This document shows positions 52,936 to 61,950 of a DNA stretch of 64,000 nt, piece after piece; position 1 is the stretch's first letter; the number at the start of each line of letters is the position of its first letter. The DNA lies in assembly GCF_014196745.1 (NCBI RefSeq), contig NZ_JACIEH010000001.1:1798001-1862000 (forward strand). The letters run 5' to 3'. Under the pieces are notes generated by a model that was not told where the DNA came from, did not search any database, and saw nothing but the letters and a program-made list of their open reading frames with translations. The DNA comes from Sphingomonas kyeonggiensis. Its GTDB lineage: Bacteria; Pseudomonadota; Alphaproteobacteria; Sphingomonadales; Sphingomonadaceae. Position numbers and translations under genes: made by a program.

Positions 52936-53652
52936 TTATTTCGAGCCGCGGCGGGGAAGCGGCTGGACGACTTCGCGCGCCGGACCGGTGACCCAGGTCG
53001 CGGGCTGGATCTGCGGGCGCGGCGCCAGGCCGGGCATGGTCACCATGTTGAACGCCTCGCCGCCCAGGTTGCGGGCATCCGCCATCAGGATCGGCGTGGA
53101 CGGCCCCGAACGCTCGGGATCGCGCACCGGCTCGTCGGTGACCATCACGTCGCCGCCGATCTCGGTCAGCGCATAGAGCTGTTTGGCGAAGGCGGCGGGG
53201 AAGCGGATGCAGCCATGCGACGCGGGATAGCCCGGCAGGCGGCCGGCATGCAGCGCGATCCCGTCCCAGGTCAGTCGCTGCATGAAGGGCATCGGTGCGT
53301 TCGAATAGAGGTTGGAGCGGTGGAACACCTTCTTCTGGAGAATGGTGAAGGCACCCACCGGCGTCTCGCGTCCGTCCGATCCGGTCGAGACCGTGCTGGC
53401 CCCGACCAGGCGGCCGCCGCGATAGACATAGGCGCGCTGGTCCGGAATGCTGACGACGATCGAGACGGGATCCCAGTCGCTGGTGCTGGCCTGGATGAGC
53501 CGCGGCGCCTCGTACCAGGCCCATTGCCCGTTGCGCAGCGACGAGGGCGCCACCTGCATCGTGTCGGATGCGGCGACCTGCGCGGCGGCGGGAATGGCGG
53601 GAAGGATCGTGGCACAGGCCAGGAGAAGGACGGCAAGGACGCCGGAACGCAT
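52936..53652 (-). CDS. L,D-transpeptidase (YkuD domain)
   Basis: A 238-residue exported enzyme (signal peptide ending PAIPAAAQ). The YkuD signature is complete: GIALHAGRLPGYPASHGCIRFP with catalytic His and Cys; upstream, VVSIPDQRAYVYRGG is the usual first strand. It would crosslink peptidoglycan (3-3 links) or attach proteins. An in-frame TTG lies one codon before the ATG at 53652. Confidence 0.92.
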   Translation of the reverse strand: MRSGVLAVLLLACATILPAIPAAAQVAASDTMQVAPSSLRNGQWAWYEAPRLIQASTSDWDPVSIVVSIPDQRAYVYRGGRLVGASTVSTGSDGRETPVGAFTILQKKVFHRSNLYSNAPMPFMQRLTWDGIALHAGRLPGYPASHGCIRFPAAFAKQLYALTEIGGDVMVTDEPVRDPERSGPSTPILMADARNLGGEAFNMVTMPGLAPRPQIQPATWVTGPAREVVQPLPRRGSK

Positions 53653-53913
53653 CAAACAGCTCTCCGAATCTCGAGCCAGGACGGCTCAGGGCGATTCCTT
53701 AACGAAATTAACCTAATTTCGTGCCGCTGCCGAATCGGACATATCTAGGGTGCGCAAATCGCTGGCAATGTTCCGGATTTCGGCAGGGCTTCGGCGAACC
53801 GGGCATGCGTTGCGGCGAGTCGCGCAACTTGGGACAGATGTTAAGCGCCGCGCTTACCATCTGTCTGATATAGATTCCCCCAAGGGGTAAAGCAGCGGGT
53901 CTTTTGGATAGTG

Positions 53914-54630
53914 ATGAATAGCCTCGATACGATTCAGTCGCGTCGCGCCTTGTTGAAGTCGGCGCTTGTGATGGCGAGTGGTGCAGCGGTTTCGGCCTGC
54001 GCCTCGCGTACCATCAACACCGCCATGGCACCGGCACCGATGCCGGTCCCTGCCCCGGTCCCGGCGATCCCCAAGGCGCCCGAAGTGGCTGCGGCTCCCA
54101 AGGTGCCCGGCGTGCCGAACGGCATCCGCCCCGAGCTGTTCAAGAAGGCGCTGGCCTCGCTCAACCGCCATTCGATGCGCATCCCGTCGCACGACCGGAT
54201 CGCGATCGCCGACTTCGCCACCTCGTCGAACAACCAGCGCTTCCATATCGTCAACCTCGGCACCGGCCAGGTCGAGCGCTTCCTCGTCGCGCACGGCATC
54301 GGCTCCGACCCGAGCCATAGCGGCATGCTCCAGCGCTTCTCGAACGAAGTGAATTCGGAAGCGACCTGCGAAGGCGCGTTCCTGACGGCCGACTATTATG
54401 TCGGCAAGCATGGCGACTCGCAGCGCCTGCTCGGCCTCGACCCGACCAACAACAACGCGCTCGACCGCGCGATCGTGGTCCACTCGGCCTGGTATGCGAA
54501 CGACGACATGATCGCCAGGCACGGCAAGCTCGGCCGCAGCCAGGGCTGCTTCGCCGTCGGCGAGAACCAGCTGGCCAAGCTGTTCGAGCGGCTGGGACCG
54601 GGCCGGATGATCTACGCCGCCAAGGTCTGA
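53914..54630 (+). CDS. murein L,D-transpeptidase-like protein (YkuD_2 type)
   Basis: A 238-residue protein with a twin-arginine/lipobox-like start (QSRRALLKSALVMASGAAVSAC), a Pro/Ala-rich linker, then a domain with FHIVNLGTGQVERFLVAHGIGSD, IVVHSAWYAND and GRSQGCFAV, where the HS...SQGC pair gives the His and Cys of the second L,D-transpeptidase type. A GTG one codon earlier is an alternative start. Head-to-head with the YkuD gene, 261 bp apart, so the pair may share control. Confidence 0.85.
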   Translation: MNSLDTIQSRRALLKSALVMASGAAVSACASRTINTAMAPAPMPVPAPVPAIPKAPEVAAAPKVPGVPNGIRPELFKKALASLNRHSMRIPSHDRIAIADFATSSNNQRFHIVNLGTGQVERFLVAHGIGSDPSHSGMLQRFSNEVNSEATCEGAFLTADYYVGKHGDSQRLLGLDPTNNNALDRAIVVHSAWYANDDMIARHGKLGRSQGCFAVGENQLAKLFERLGPGRMIYAAKV

Positions 54631-54655
54631 GCGGCCGACATTCCAGGAAACCAGG

Positions 54656-54684
54656 AAGGCCGGGCGAGATGCCCGGCCTTTTCC
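54656..54684. terminator. bidirectional terminator
   Basis: Perfect 10-bp stem AAGGCCGGGC/GCCCGGCCTT, loop GAGAT, followed by TTTTCC on the plus strand. It sits between the YkuD_2 gene and the convergent membrane-protein gene and can serve both, as the stem starts with AA. Confidence 0.85.
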
Positions 54685-54692
54685 GTTTGCGC

Positions 54693-56204
54693 TCAGTTCT
54701 TCGGCAGGCCCGGCCCCGGCCCGGTCCCGCACGGGAAGGGCGGTGCCCAGCAAGGGTACCCGAAGGTCAGCTTCGTCGCGTAGCGCGCAAGGGGCTTTTG
54801 CGGCCAGCTGCCCGGCAGCACCACTTCGGCCTTGCCGCTGCCCTTTGGCCAGGAGGCGATGCTGGCCGGCGTGACGCCGTACCACAGCACATCGCCCTCG
54901 AAGCGGCGCTTGAAGGCGATCGCCATCACCCGGTCGCCCATCGGCAGCTGGTGATAGTCGGCCGGGCTTCGCTGGGCGCCCCTGGCATCCACGATCGCCG
55001 AACGGGCGAAATAGATGTCCTGCCAGGGCGCATCGGGCGCCACGAAGACGATGGCCTTGGCCTGCTCCTGCGGCTCGGCGGGGCGCGGGACGATGCGGAA
55101 GCTGGCGAGCAGCACCAGCGCCACCACCACCGCCAGCCCGCGCAGGTCACGCCAGGTGACCAGCAGCCAGGTGAACAGCGCCGCCATCGGGAACAGCCAT
55201 TTGAAATAATGCGCGTTGAAGAAGCGCCACATGCCGCTGGGTACCAGATCGACATAGGCGAGCATCATCAGGGTGTAGATCAGCGCCACCAGCCCCATGC
55301 AGAGCGTCAGCCAGCGCATCGGCCCCTGCAGGCGCATCACGCCCAGAATCAGGCCCGCGGTGCCGGTGAGCAGCCAGGGCAGCTCGCGCAGCAGTCCGGT
55401 CTCGCCGGGGAACCAGGGCGAGGGATCGACCAGCAGGATGCTCGCCTTCCAGCCGAGATCGGCAAAGGCGAAGCCGTAATCGCCCGACAGGATGGTGTAG
55501 TCGGTCAGGCGCGGGCCGTAGATGGCGAGATAGATCGCCGCATAGGGAGCCAATGCCGCCCCTGCCCCGCCCAGGCCCTTGAACAGGTCACCCCAGCGCT
55601 TCTCGATCAGCACCGGGCGCCAGAGCGCGAAGCCGCCGATCACCGCGCTCACCACCACGTCCGCCGGGCGGACCAGCGCGATCGCCATCAGCAGCGCGCC
55701 GAGCCGCCAGGGCCGGCGGCGCGTACCGAACATCATGTCGGCGGCCTCGGCAAAGGCCAGCCAGATGAAGGCGGCCGACATGGTCGTCGTCCAGGGCTCG
55801 AGCCAGAATTTGGAGACGCGCAGGTCGCCGATCGTCGCGGCGAGGAAGAGCAGGCCCGCGGCCAGTCCTCCTACCCCGAAGCGCGCGCAGACGCGGTAGA
55901 AGCCCCAGAAGGCCCCCGCATAGCAGAGCAGGTTGATCGGTACGAACGGCGTCGGCGCCCAGGCGAAGGGTGCGCCGGCGAGCGGATAGAGCAAGGGGTA
56001 CCAATGCTGGTCCGGGCTCAGGTCGAAATGCAGGAAGGCCCTGGCCGACTTCAGATACTGCATCTGATCGTGCCAGCCGCGCCACCACGGCCCTGCCGGC
56101 GCGAAGAACTTCAGGTTGATCTTGAAGATCGTGTACGCGACGAAAACGGCCATGACCGTGCGCACCGGATGCGCGTCGAACTGGCGGCGGGTCCAGTGGA
56201 GCAT
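54693..56204 (-). CDS. multi-pass membrane protein, glycosyltransferase-like
   Basis: A roughly 503-residue protein with 9-11 membrane helices and a soluble C-terminal part. Features resemble GT-C-fold mannosyl/arabinosyltransferases: an early acidic-aromatic loop after the first helix (WWRGWHDQMQYLKSARAF) and a HWYPLLYPLAGAPF motif, but I cannot place it in a named family. The ATG at 56204 (MLHWTRRQ) is my choice; another at 56279 would add 25 residues and leave only 20 bp to the divergent nadE. Confidence 0.65.
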   Translation of the reverse strand: MLHWTRRQFDAHPVRTVMAVFVAYTIFKINLKFFAPAGPWWRGWHDQMQYLKSARAFLHFDLSPDQHWYPLLYPLAGAPFAWAPTPFVPINLLCYAGAFWGFYRVCARFGVGGLAAGLLFLAATIGDLRVSKFWLEPWTTTMSAAFIWLAFAEAADMMFGTRRRPWRLGALLMAIALVRPADVVVSAVIGGFALWRPVLIEKRWGDLFKGLGGAGAALAPYAAIYLAIYGPRLTDYTILSGDYGFAFADLGWKASILLVDPSPWFPGETGLLRELPWLLTGTAGLILGVMRLQGPMRWLTLCMGLVALIYTLMMLAYVDLVPSGMWRFFNAHYFKWLFPMAALFTWLLVTWRDLRGLAVVVALVLLASFRIVPRPAEPQEQAKAIVFVAPDAPWQDIYFARSAIVDARGAQRSPADYHQLPMGDRVMAIAFKRRFEGDVLWYGVTPASIASWPKGSGKAEVVLPGSWPQKPLARYATKLTFGYPCWAPPFPCGTGPGPGLPKN

Positions 56205-56299
56205 GGCCTGCGGGTAGAGCCTGTGCAGGACTGGCACAAGCGCACCCGAGCGACTAGGGACGGCATCAGATCGAAACATGTCGTTACAAGACGGAGACG

Positions 56300-58351
56300 A
56301 TGGCGCAGTCCCACCCCTTTTATTCGATCCACCGCCAGGGAATGATCCGCGCGGGGGTGTGCACACCGATCATGACGGTGGGCGATCCGGTGCGAAATGC
56401 CGAGGCGGCGATCGCACTGGCCCGGCAGGGCGACGAGATGGGCGCCGACCTGCTCGTCTATCCCGAGCTCAGCGTCACCTCCTACGCGATCGACGACCTG
56501 CACCTGCAGGACACGATCTGCGAGGCGACCGAGGCGGGCATCGCGGCGATCGTCGCGGCCAGCACCGAGCTGAAGCCGGTCCTGCTGGTCGGCGCGGCGC
56601 TGCGGCGGAGCGGCCGGCTGTACAATACCGCGGTGGCGATCTCGCGCGGGCGCATCCTGGGCGTCATCCCCAAGAGCTACCTGCCCAATTACCGCGAATA
56701 TTATGAGAAGCGCTGGTTCGCGCTCGGCGCCGGGCTGGCCGGGCTGGAAATCGAGGTGGCAGGGCAGACCGTGCCCTTCGGCACCGACCTGATCTTCGCC
56801 GCCGAGGAACTGCCCGACTTCGTCTTCCATGCCGAGATCTGCGAGGATTACTGGGCACCCCTGCCCCCCTCGACCGAGGCGGCGCTGGCGGGCGCGCTGG
56901 TGCTGTGCAACCTCTCCGCCTCGAACATCGTGGTCGGCAAGGCACGCGAGCGGGCGATGCTCTGTGCGGCGCAATCGGCACGCGCCGTGGCCGCCTATGT
57001 CTATTCGGCCTCGGGCCCCGGCGAGAGCACGACCGATCTCGCCTGGGACGGCCAGGGCATGATCCACGAGCTGGGCGAGTGCATCGCCACCACCGAGCGC
57101 TTCGAGCTGACCACCGAAGTGGTGTGCGCGGACATCGACCTCGAGCGCCTGCGCCTCGAGCGGATGCGGATGGGCACGTTCAACGACTGCGCCGCCGCCA
57201 ATGGCGATCCCGAGACGCGCTTCCGCCGCATCGTCTTCCAGCACCGCCCCGACTATGCCGACAAGGGCCTGCTCCGGAAGCTGCGCCGCTTTCCCTTCGT
57301 GCCCAACACACCCTCCAAGCTGGAAGAGGATTGCTACGAGGCGTTCAACATCCAGGTGGAGGGGCTGCGCAAGCGGCTGGAATCCACCGGCGCGAAGCAT
57401 ATCGTCATCGGCGTCTCGGGCGGGCTCGATTCCACCCACGCGCTGATCGTCGCGGCCAGGGCGATGGACCGGCTCGGCCGGCCGCGCACCGACATCCTGG
57501 GCTTCACCATGCCCGGCTTCGCGACCAGCGACGGCACCAAGTCCAACGCCTGGGCGCTGATGAACGCGCTGGGCGTGACCGGTGCCGAGATCGACATCCG
57601 CCCGGCGGCACGCACGATGCTCGAGGGGATCGGCCATCCCTTCGCCAAGGGCGAGCCGGTCTATGACGTGACCTTCGAGAACGTCCAGGCGGGCCTGCGC
57701 ACCGACTATCTCTTCCGCCTTGCCAACCAGCGTGCCGGCTTCGTGCTCGGCACCGGCGACCTGAGCGAGCTCGCGCTCGGCTGGTGCACCTACGGCGTGG
57801 GCGACCATATGAGCCATTACGGCATCAATGCCGGCGTGCCCAAGACGCTGATCCAGTATCTGATCCGCTGGACCGTGCAGACCGGCCAGTTCACCGGTGA
57901 GGCAGCGGAGGTGCTGACCAGCATCCTCGACACCGAGATTTCGCCCGAGCTGGTCCCCGCCGATGCGGACGGCAAGATGCAGAGCACGCAGGACCGGATC
58001 GGGCCGTACGAGCTGCACGATTTCTTCCTCCACTACACGATCCGGTACGGGCTGCGGCCGTCCAAGATCGCCTTCCTCGCCTGGCATGCCTGGAAGGATG
58101 CGCAGGCCGGGCAATGGCCGATCGGCTTCCCCGAGGATGCGCGCCACCAGTACGACCTGGCGACGATCGCGCGGTGGCTGGAGGAGTTCCTGTTCCGTTT
58201 TTTCCAGACCAGCCAGTTCAAGCGCTCCGCCCTGCCCAACGGGCCGAAGGTCTCGGCCGGCGGCGCGGTGAGCCCGCGCGGCGACTGGCGCGCCCCCTCG
58301 GACGGCGTTGCGCGGCCGTGGATCGAGGAGCTGAAGGCGAATCTGCCCTGA
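56300..58351 (+). CDS. nadE: glutamine-dependent NAD(+) synthase
   Basis: Last step of NAD synthesis, with ammonia from glutamine. The 683-residue product has a nitrilase-like glutaminase domain (Glu in [12 protein letters not shown], Lys in [11 protein letters not shown], Cys in [10 protein letters not shown]) and a C-terminal synthetase domain with the P-loop [32 protein letters not shown] and [14 protein letters not shown]. Two-domain form, full length. Confidence 0.95.
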   Translation: MAQSHPFYSIHRQGMIRAGVCTPIMTVGDPVRNAEAAIALARQGDEMGADLLVYPELSVTSYAIDDLHLQDTICEATEAGIAAIVAASTELKPVLLVGAALRRSGRLYNTAVAISRGRILGVIPKSYLPNYREYYEKRWFALGAGLAGLEIEVAGQTVPFGTDLIFAAEELPDFVFHAEICEDYWAPLPPSTEAALAGALVLCNLSASNIVVGKARERAMLCAAQSARAVAAYVYSASGPGESTTDLAWDGQGMIHELGECIATTERFELTTEVVCADIDLERLRLERMRMGTFNDCAAANGDPETRFRRIVFQHRPDYADKGLLRKLRRFPFVPNTPSKLEEDCYEAFNIQVEGLRKRLESTGAKHIVIGVSGGLDSTHALIVAARAMDRLGRPRTDILGFTMPGFATSDGTKSNAWALMNALGVTGAEIDIRPAARTMLEGIGHPFAKGEPVYDVTFENVQAGLRTDYLFRLANQRAGFVLGTGDLSELALGWCTYGVGDHMSHYGINAGVPKTLIQYLIRWTVQTGQFTGEAAEVLTSILDTEISPELVPADADGKMQSTQDRIGPYELHDFFLHYTIRYGLRPSKIAFLAWHAWKDAQAGQWPIGFPEDARHQYDLATIARWLEEFLFRFFQTSQFKRSALPNGPKVSAGGAVSPRGDWRAPSDGVARPWIEELKANLP

Positions 58352-58365
58352 GCTCTTACCCTTGT

Positions 58366-58393
58366 CGTCATCCCCGCTAAGGCGGGGATGACG
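58366..58393. terminator. palindromic repeat/terminator after nadE
   Basis: CGTCATCCCCGC-TAAG-GCGGGGATGACG, a perfect 12-bp stem 14 bp after nadE. A variant of the GTCATCCCGG family; no U-run. Confidence 0.65.
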
Positions 58394-58494
58394 GTGCAGT
58401 CGATGTTCTACGACCATCTCGGTGATAGCGTTACCAGGGCTTGACCTGTATATCCTTCCCGACAACGCTGACAAAAATCGCGGGAGAGGGAATC

Positions 58495-60714
58495 ATGAAG
58501 CTGCACCGCCACGCCCTTGCGGGTTCGATCATCGCATTGGGCGTCGCCCTTGCCGCCGCGGCGCCTGCCGCCGCGCAGGAGCAGCCCCGCCCCTGGATGG
58601 ACGCCAGGCTCTCGCCCGATGCCCGGGTGAAGGCGGTCCTCGCCCAGATGACCGAGGACGAGAAGCTCGTCCTGGTCTTCGGCTATTTCGGCACCGATTT
58701 CGCACCCAAGAACGGCTACAAGGCCCCTGCCGAGGCACGGCCGGGCTCGGCGGGCTATATCCCCGCCATTCCCCGGCTGGGCATCCCGGCCCAGTGGCAG
58801 ACCGATGCGGGCGTCGGCGTCGCCACCCAGGGCGGCGCGGCGCGCAAGCGCGGACGGACCGCCCTGCCCTCCGGCCTCGCCACCACGGCGAGCTGGGACG
58901 TCGAGCTGGCCCATGCCGGCGGCGCGATGATCGGCAACGAGGCGCGTGCCTCGGGCTTCAACGTGATGCTCGCCGGCGGCGTCAACCTGATGCGCGAGCC
59001 GCGCAACGGGCGGAACTTCGAATATGGCGGCGAGGACCCGCTGCTCGCCGGCACCATGGTGGGCGCGCAGATCGCCGGCATCCAGTCGAACCACATCATC
59101 TCGACCGTGAAGCATTACGCGATCAACGACCAGGAGACCGATCGCGACACCGGCAACTCGATCATCGATCCGGTGGTGGCGCGGACCAGTGACCTGCTCG
59201 CTTTCCAGTTCGCGATCGAGAAGGGCAATCCGGGCTCGGTGATGTGCTCGTACAACCGGGTGAACGGCACCCATGCCTGCGAGAATGGCTGGCTGCTCAA
59301 TGACGTGCTGCGCCGCGACTGGGGCTACAAGGGCTATGTGATGTCGGATTGGGGCGCGACCCATTCGACCGCGCCGGCGGCCAATGCCGGGCTCGACCAG
59401 GATTCGGGCTTCCCGTTCGACAAGGAACCCTATTTCGGCGCGCCGCTGAAGGACGCGGTGGCGAAGGGCGCGGTCTCCAGGGAACGCCTCGATGCGATGG
59501 CCGGGGCGATCCTGCACGCGATGTTCGACAATGGGCTGTTCGACCAGCCGGTGACCGAGGCGCCGATGGACCTGGCGCCCGAGCTGCTGGCGAAGAGCGC
59601 CGAAGTGACGCGCAAGGATGCCGAGGGCGGCGCGGTGCTGCTCCAGAACAAGGGCGCGATCCTGCCGCTGTCGCCGGCGGTCAAGAAGATCGTCGTGATC
59701 GGCGGGCGGGCGGACAAGGGCGTGCTGGCAGGCAGCGGCTCGTCGCTGGTCTATCCGGTGGGCGGCAATGCGGTGCCCGGTTTGAAGCCGACCAGCTGGC
59801 CGGGGCCGGTGATGTACTATCCCGACGCGCCGCTCGCCGCGATCAAGGCGCAGGCGCCGAATGCCGAACTGGTATTCGTCGATGGCAACAGCGCCGGCGG
59901 CGCGGCCAAGGCTGCGAAGGGCGCGGACGTCGCCATCGTGTTCGGCACGCAATGGGCCGGCGAGGCGTTCGACGTGGCGCTGAACCTCGATGGCGACCAG
60001 GACAAGCTGATCGCGGCGGTGGCCAAGGCCAATCCGAAGACGGTGGTGGTGCTCGAGACCGGCGGGCCGGTGCTGACGCCGTGGCGCGGCCAGGTCGCCG
60101 GCATCCTCGCCGCCTGGTATCCGGGCACGCAGGGCGGCAGCGCAATCGCCAACCTGCTGTTCGGCAAGGTGAACCCCTCGGGCCACCTCCCCGCGACCTT
60201 CCCGGCGAGCCTCGACCAGCTGGCCAGGCCCTCGACCCCGAACAAGGGCGACACGACGTACGGCGAAGGCGCGACCGTCGGGTACAAATGGTATGACGCC
60301 AAGGGGCTGACCCCGGCTTTCCCGTTCGGGCACGGGCTCAGCTACACCGAATTCGGCTATTCCGGATTGAGCGCGCGGGCCGATGACGGCACCGTCTCAG
60401 CGAGCTTCACCGTGCGCAACACCGGCAAGGTGAAGGGCAAGGCCGTGCCGCAGCTCTATGTCGCGGGTACCGGCTGGGAAGCGCCGAAGCGGCTGGGCGG
60501 CTTCGCCAAGGTCGAGCTCGCGCCCGGCGAGGCGAAGACGGTGACGCTGAAAGTCGATCCGCGCCTGCTCGCGACGTTCGACGGGGCTAGCAATTCGTGG
60601 AAGATCGCCGGCGGGACCGTACAGGTGATGCTGGGGACGTCGGCGAAAGACCTCGTCGCGACGGTGCCGGTGACGCTGCAGGCGCGGACGATCGCGGTGG
60701 GGTGGCGGCCGTAA
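58495..60714 (+). CDS. glycoside hydrolase family 3, beta-glucosidase-like
   Basis: A 739-residue exported enzyme (signal peptide ending AAAAPAAAQ). GH3 N-domain: MTEDEKLVLVFGYFG, RLGIPAQWQTDAGVGVA, LMREPRNGRNFEYGGEDP, TVKHYAINDQE, and nucleophile Asp285 in KGYVMSDWGA. The alpha/beta sandwich (EGGAVLLQNKGAILPL) and C-terminal fibronectin-III-like domain (FPFGHGLSYTEFGYSGL onwards) are complete. GGGAGAGGGAATC precedes the ATG. Likely releases glucose or another sugar from oligosaccharides in the periplasm. Confidence 0.93.
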   Translation: MKLHRHALAGSIIALGVALAAAAPAAAQEQPRPWMDARLSPDARVKAVLAQMTEDEKLVLVFGYFGTDFAPKNGYKAPAEARPGSAGYIPAIPRLGIPAQWQTDAGVGVATQGGAARKRGRTALPSGLATTASWDVELAHAGGAMIGNEARASGFNVMLAGGVNLMREPRNGRNFEYGGEDPLLAGTMVGAQIAGIQSNHIISTVKHYAINDQETDRDTGNSIIDPVVARTSDLLAFQFAIEKGNPGSVMCSYNRVNGTHACENGWLLNDVLRRDWGYKGYVMSDWGATHSTAPAANAGLDQDSGFPFDKEPYFGAPLKDAVAKGAVSRERLDAMAGAILHAMFDNGLFDQPVTEAPMDLAPELLAKSAEVTRKDAEGGAVLLQNKGAILPLSPAVKKIVVIGGRADKGVLAGSGSSLVYPVGGNAVPGLKPTSWPGPVMYYPDAPLAAIKAQAPNAELVFVDGNSAGGAAKAAKGADVAIVFGTQWAGEAFDVALNLDGDQDKLIAAVAKANPKTVVVLETGGPVLTPWRGQVAGILAAWYPGTQGGSAIANLLFGKVNPSGHLPATFPASLDQLARPSTPNKGDTTYGEGATVGYKWYDAKGLTPAFPFGHGLSYTEFGYSGLSARADDGTVSASFTVRNTGKVKGKAVPQLYVAGTGWEAPKRLGGFAKVELAPGEAKTVTLKVDPRLLATFDGASNSWKIAGGTVQVMLGTSAKDLVATVPVTLQARTIAVGWRP

Positions 60715-60758
60715 CCAGCAGCAGGAATCCGAAGTAAGTCGTCGTCCCCGCCACAACG

Positions 60759-60786
60759 CGTCATCCCGACGAAAGTCGGGATGACG
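60759..60786. terminator. palindromic repeat between convergent GH3 and MocA genes
   Basis: CGTCATCCCGAC-GAAA-GTCGGGATGACG, 12-bp stem with GAAA tetraloop, then GTTT. A partial copy CCGGGATGACGCC follows at about 60795. Same family as the repeats at 38978 and 51658. Confidence 0.75.
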
Positions 60787-60818
60787 GTTTGGGGCCGGGA
60801 TGACGCCTCGGCGCAAGG

Positions 60819-61841
60819 CTAAAGGCCGAGCCGCCGTCCCTCACGCGCACTTTCCCGCGCCAGCTCGGCGATGCGCAGGCCGAGCACCGCGTCCTCGCCG
60901 GGCACCGGCGCGGGGCCACCCGTAGCGATGGCGCGCGCGATACCGGAATAGAAGCCGCGATAGTCGCCGGTCTCGGTCGGGACGATCTCGCTGCCGCCAT
61001 CGGCGCGGGTGAGCGTGCCATGGAACTGCGGTTCCTCGTCGCCAACGCCCGGATCGGTGTAGCGCGCGCCGTCCTTCACGCGGGGCTCCTGCGGGTCGAG
61101 GCCGTGCTTGGCGAAGTCCGCCCTGGTGCCGTGCAGCCAGAAGCGCGGGCGTGGTGTCACGAACAGGCGGCCAGCGGAAAGCGTCACGCGGCGCTGGCCA
61201 TAGAAGAGGGTGATCTCGAAATAGTCGTCGGTACGGCCACCCTCGCGCTGGACGGCGATGTCGCCCTGGACGGCTTGCGGAATGCCGAAAAGCTGGAGCG
61301 CCTGGTCGATCAGGTGCGGGCCGAGATCGGCGAGGATGCCGGCACCGGCTTCGGGGTCTTCCTTCCAGGCCTGGGCGAGCGCAGGGCGGAACCGGTCCCA
61401 GCGCAGCTCGGCCAGCATGACCTCGCCGAGCACGCCGCTGTCGAGCAGCTTGCGCACGGTGAGGAAGTCGCCATCCCAGCGACGATTGTGGAAGGCGCTG
61501 ACCAGCCGGCCCTTCTCCTTTGCCAGCGCGATCAGGCCCTCGCCGTCGGGCACATTGGTGGCGAAGGGCTTGTCGATCACGACATGCTTGCCCGCCTCCA
61601 GCGCGCGGCGCGCGAGGGGCACGTGCGTGTCGTTGGGGGTGGTGACCACCACCAGCTCGATCGACGGGTCGGCGAGCAGCGCGTCGGGCGTGACGACCGC
61701 GACATCGGGATAGCGGGCATGGACGTCCGCGCCGCGCGAGGTGGCGATGGCGGCCAGCTCCAGCTCGGGGACCGCATCGACCAAAGGCGCATGGAAGGCG
61801 AGACCGCCCAGCCCATAGCCGATCACTCCGGTGCGGATCAT
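60819..61841 (-). CDS. Gfo/Idh/MocA family oxidoreductase
   Basis: A 340-residue NAD(P)-dependent sugar or inositol-type dehydrogenase. Rossmann start RTGVIGYGLGGLAFHAPLV, VVVTTPNDTH, and the catalytic Lys in HVVIDKPFATN, followed by the AFHNRRWDGDF and ADLGPHLIDQALQLFG blocks (His near the substrate). Closest in pattern to the YdgJ/IolW-like group. Third on a strand with two other MocA genes; 109 bp separate it from the next. ATG at 61841 follows AGGAGCG-like sequence. Confidence 0.9.
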   Translation of the reverse strand: MIRTGVIGYGLGGLAFHAPLVDAVPELELAAIATSRGADVHARYPDVAVVTPDALLADPSIELVVVTTPNDTHVPLARRALEAGKHVVIDKPFATNVPDGEGLIALAKEKGRLVSAFHNRRWDGDFLTVRKLLDSGVLGEVMLAELRWDRFRPALAQAWKEDPEAGAGILADLGPHLIDQALQLFGIPQAVQGDIAVQREGGRTDDYFEITLFYGQRRVTLSAGRLFVTPRPRFWLHGTRADFAKHGLDPQEPRVKDGARYTDPGVGDEEPQFHGTLTRADGGSEIVPTETGDYRGFYSGIARAIATGGPAPVPGEDAVLGLRIAELARESAREGRRLGL

Positions 61842-61913
61842 GCAACGCTCCTTACTCTGCCTGCCAGGGCGCCCTAGGCCAGCCTCGGGAAGTTTCCAAT
61901 CGTTCGCCAAGAA

Positions 61914-61943
61914 CCGTCATCCCGGCGAACGTCGGGATGACGG
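61914..61943. repeat. palindromic repeat between MocA genes
   Basis: CCGTCATCCCG-GCGAACGT-CGGGATGACGG, an 11-bp perfect outer stem. Member of the GTCATCCCGG family, 7 bp before the end of the next MocA gene; could end or stabilise its mRNA. Confidence 0.75.
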
Positions 61944-61950
61944 AATAGGG

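Noticed and set aside
56111..58474. 787-codon minus-strand open frame
   Set aside because: Antisense of nadE; no recognisable motif, and its sequence mirrors the codon bias of the real gene.
58408..60333. 641-codon minus-strand open frame
   Set aside because: Antisense of the GH3 gene, which has all catalytic motifs.
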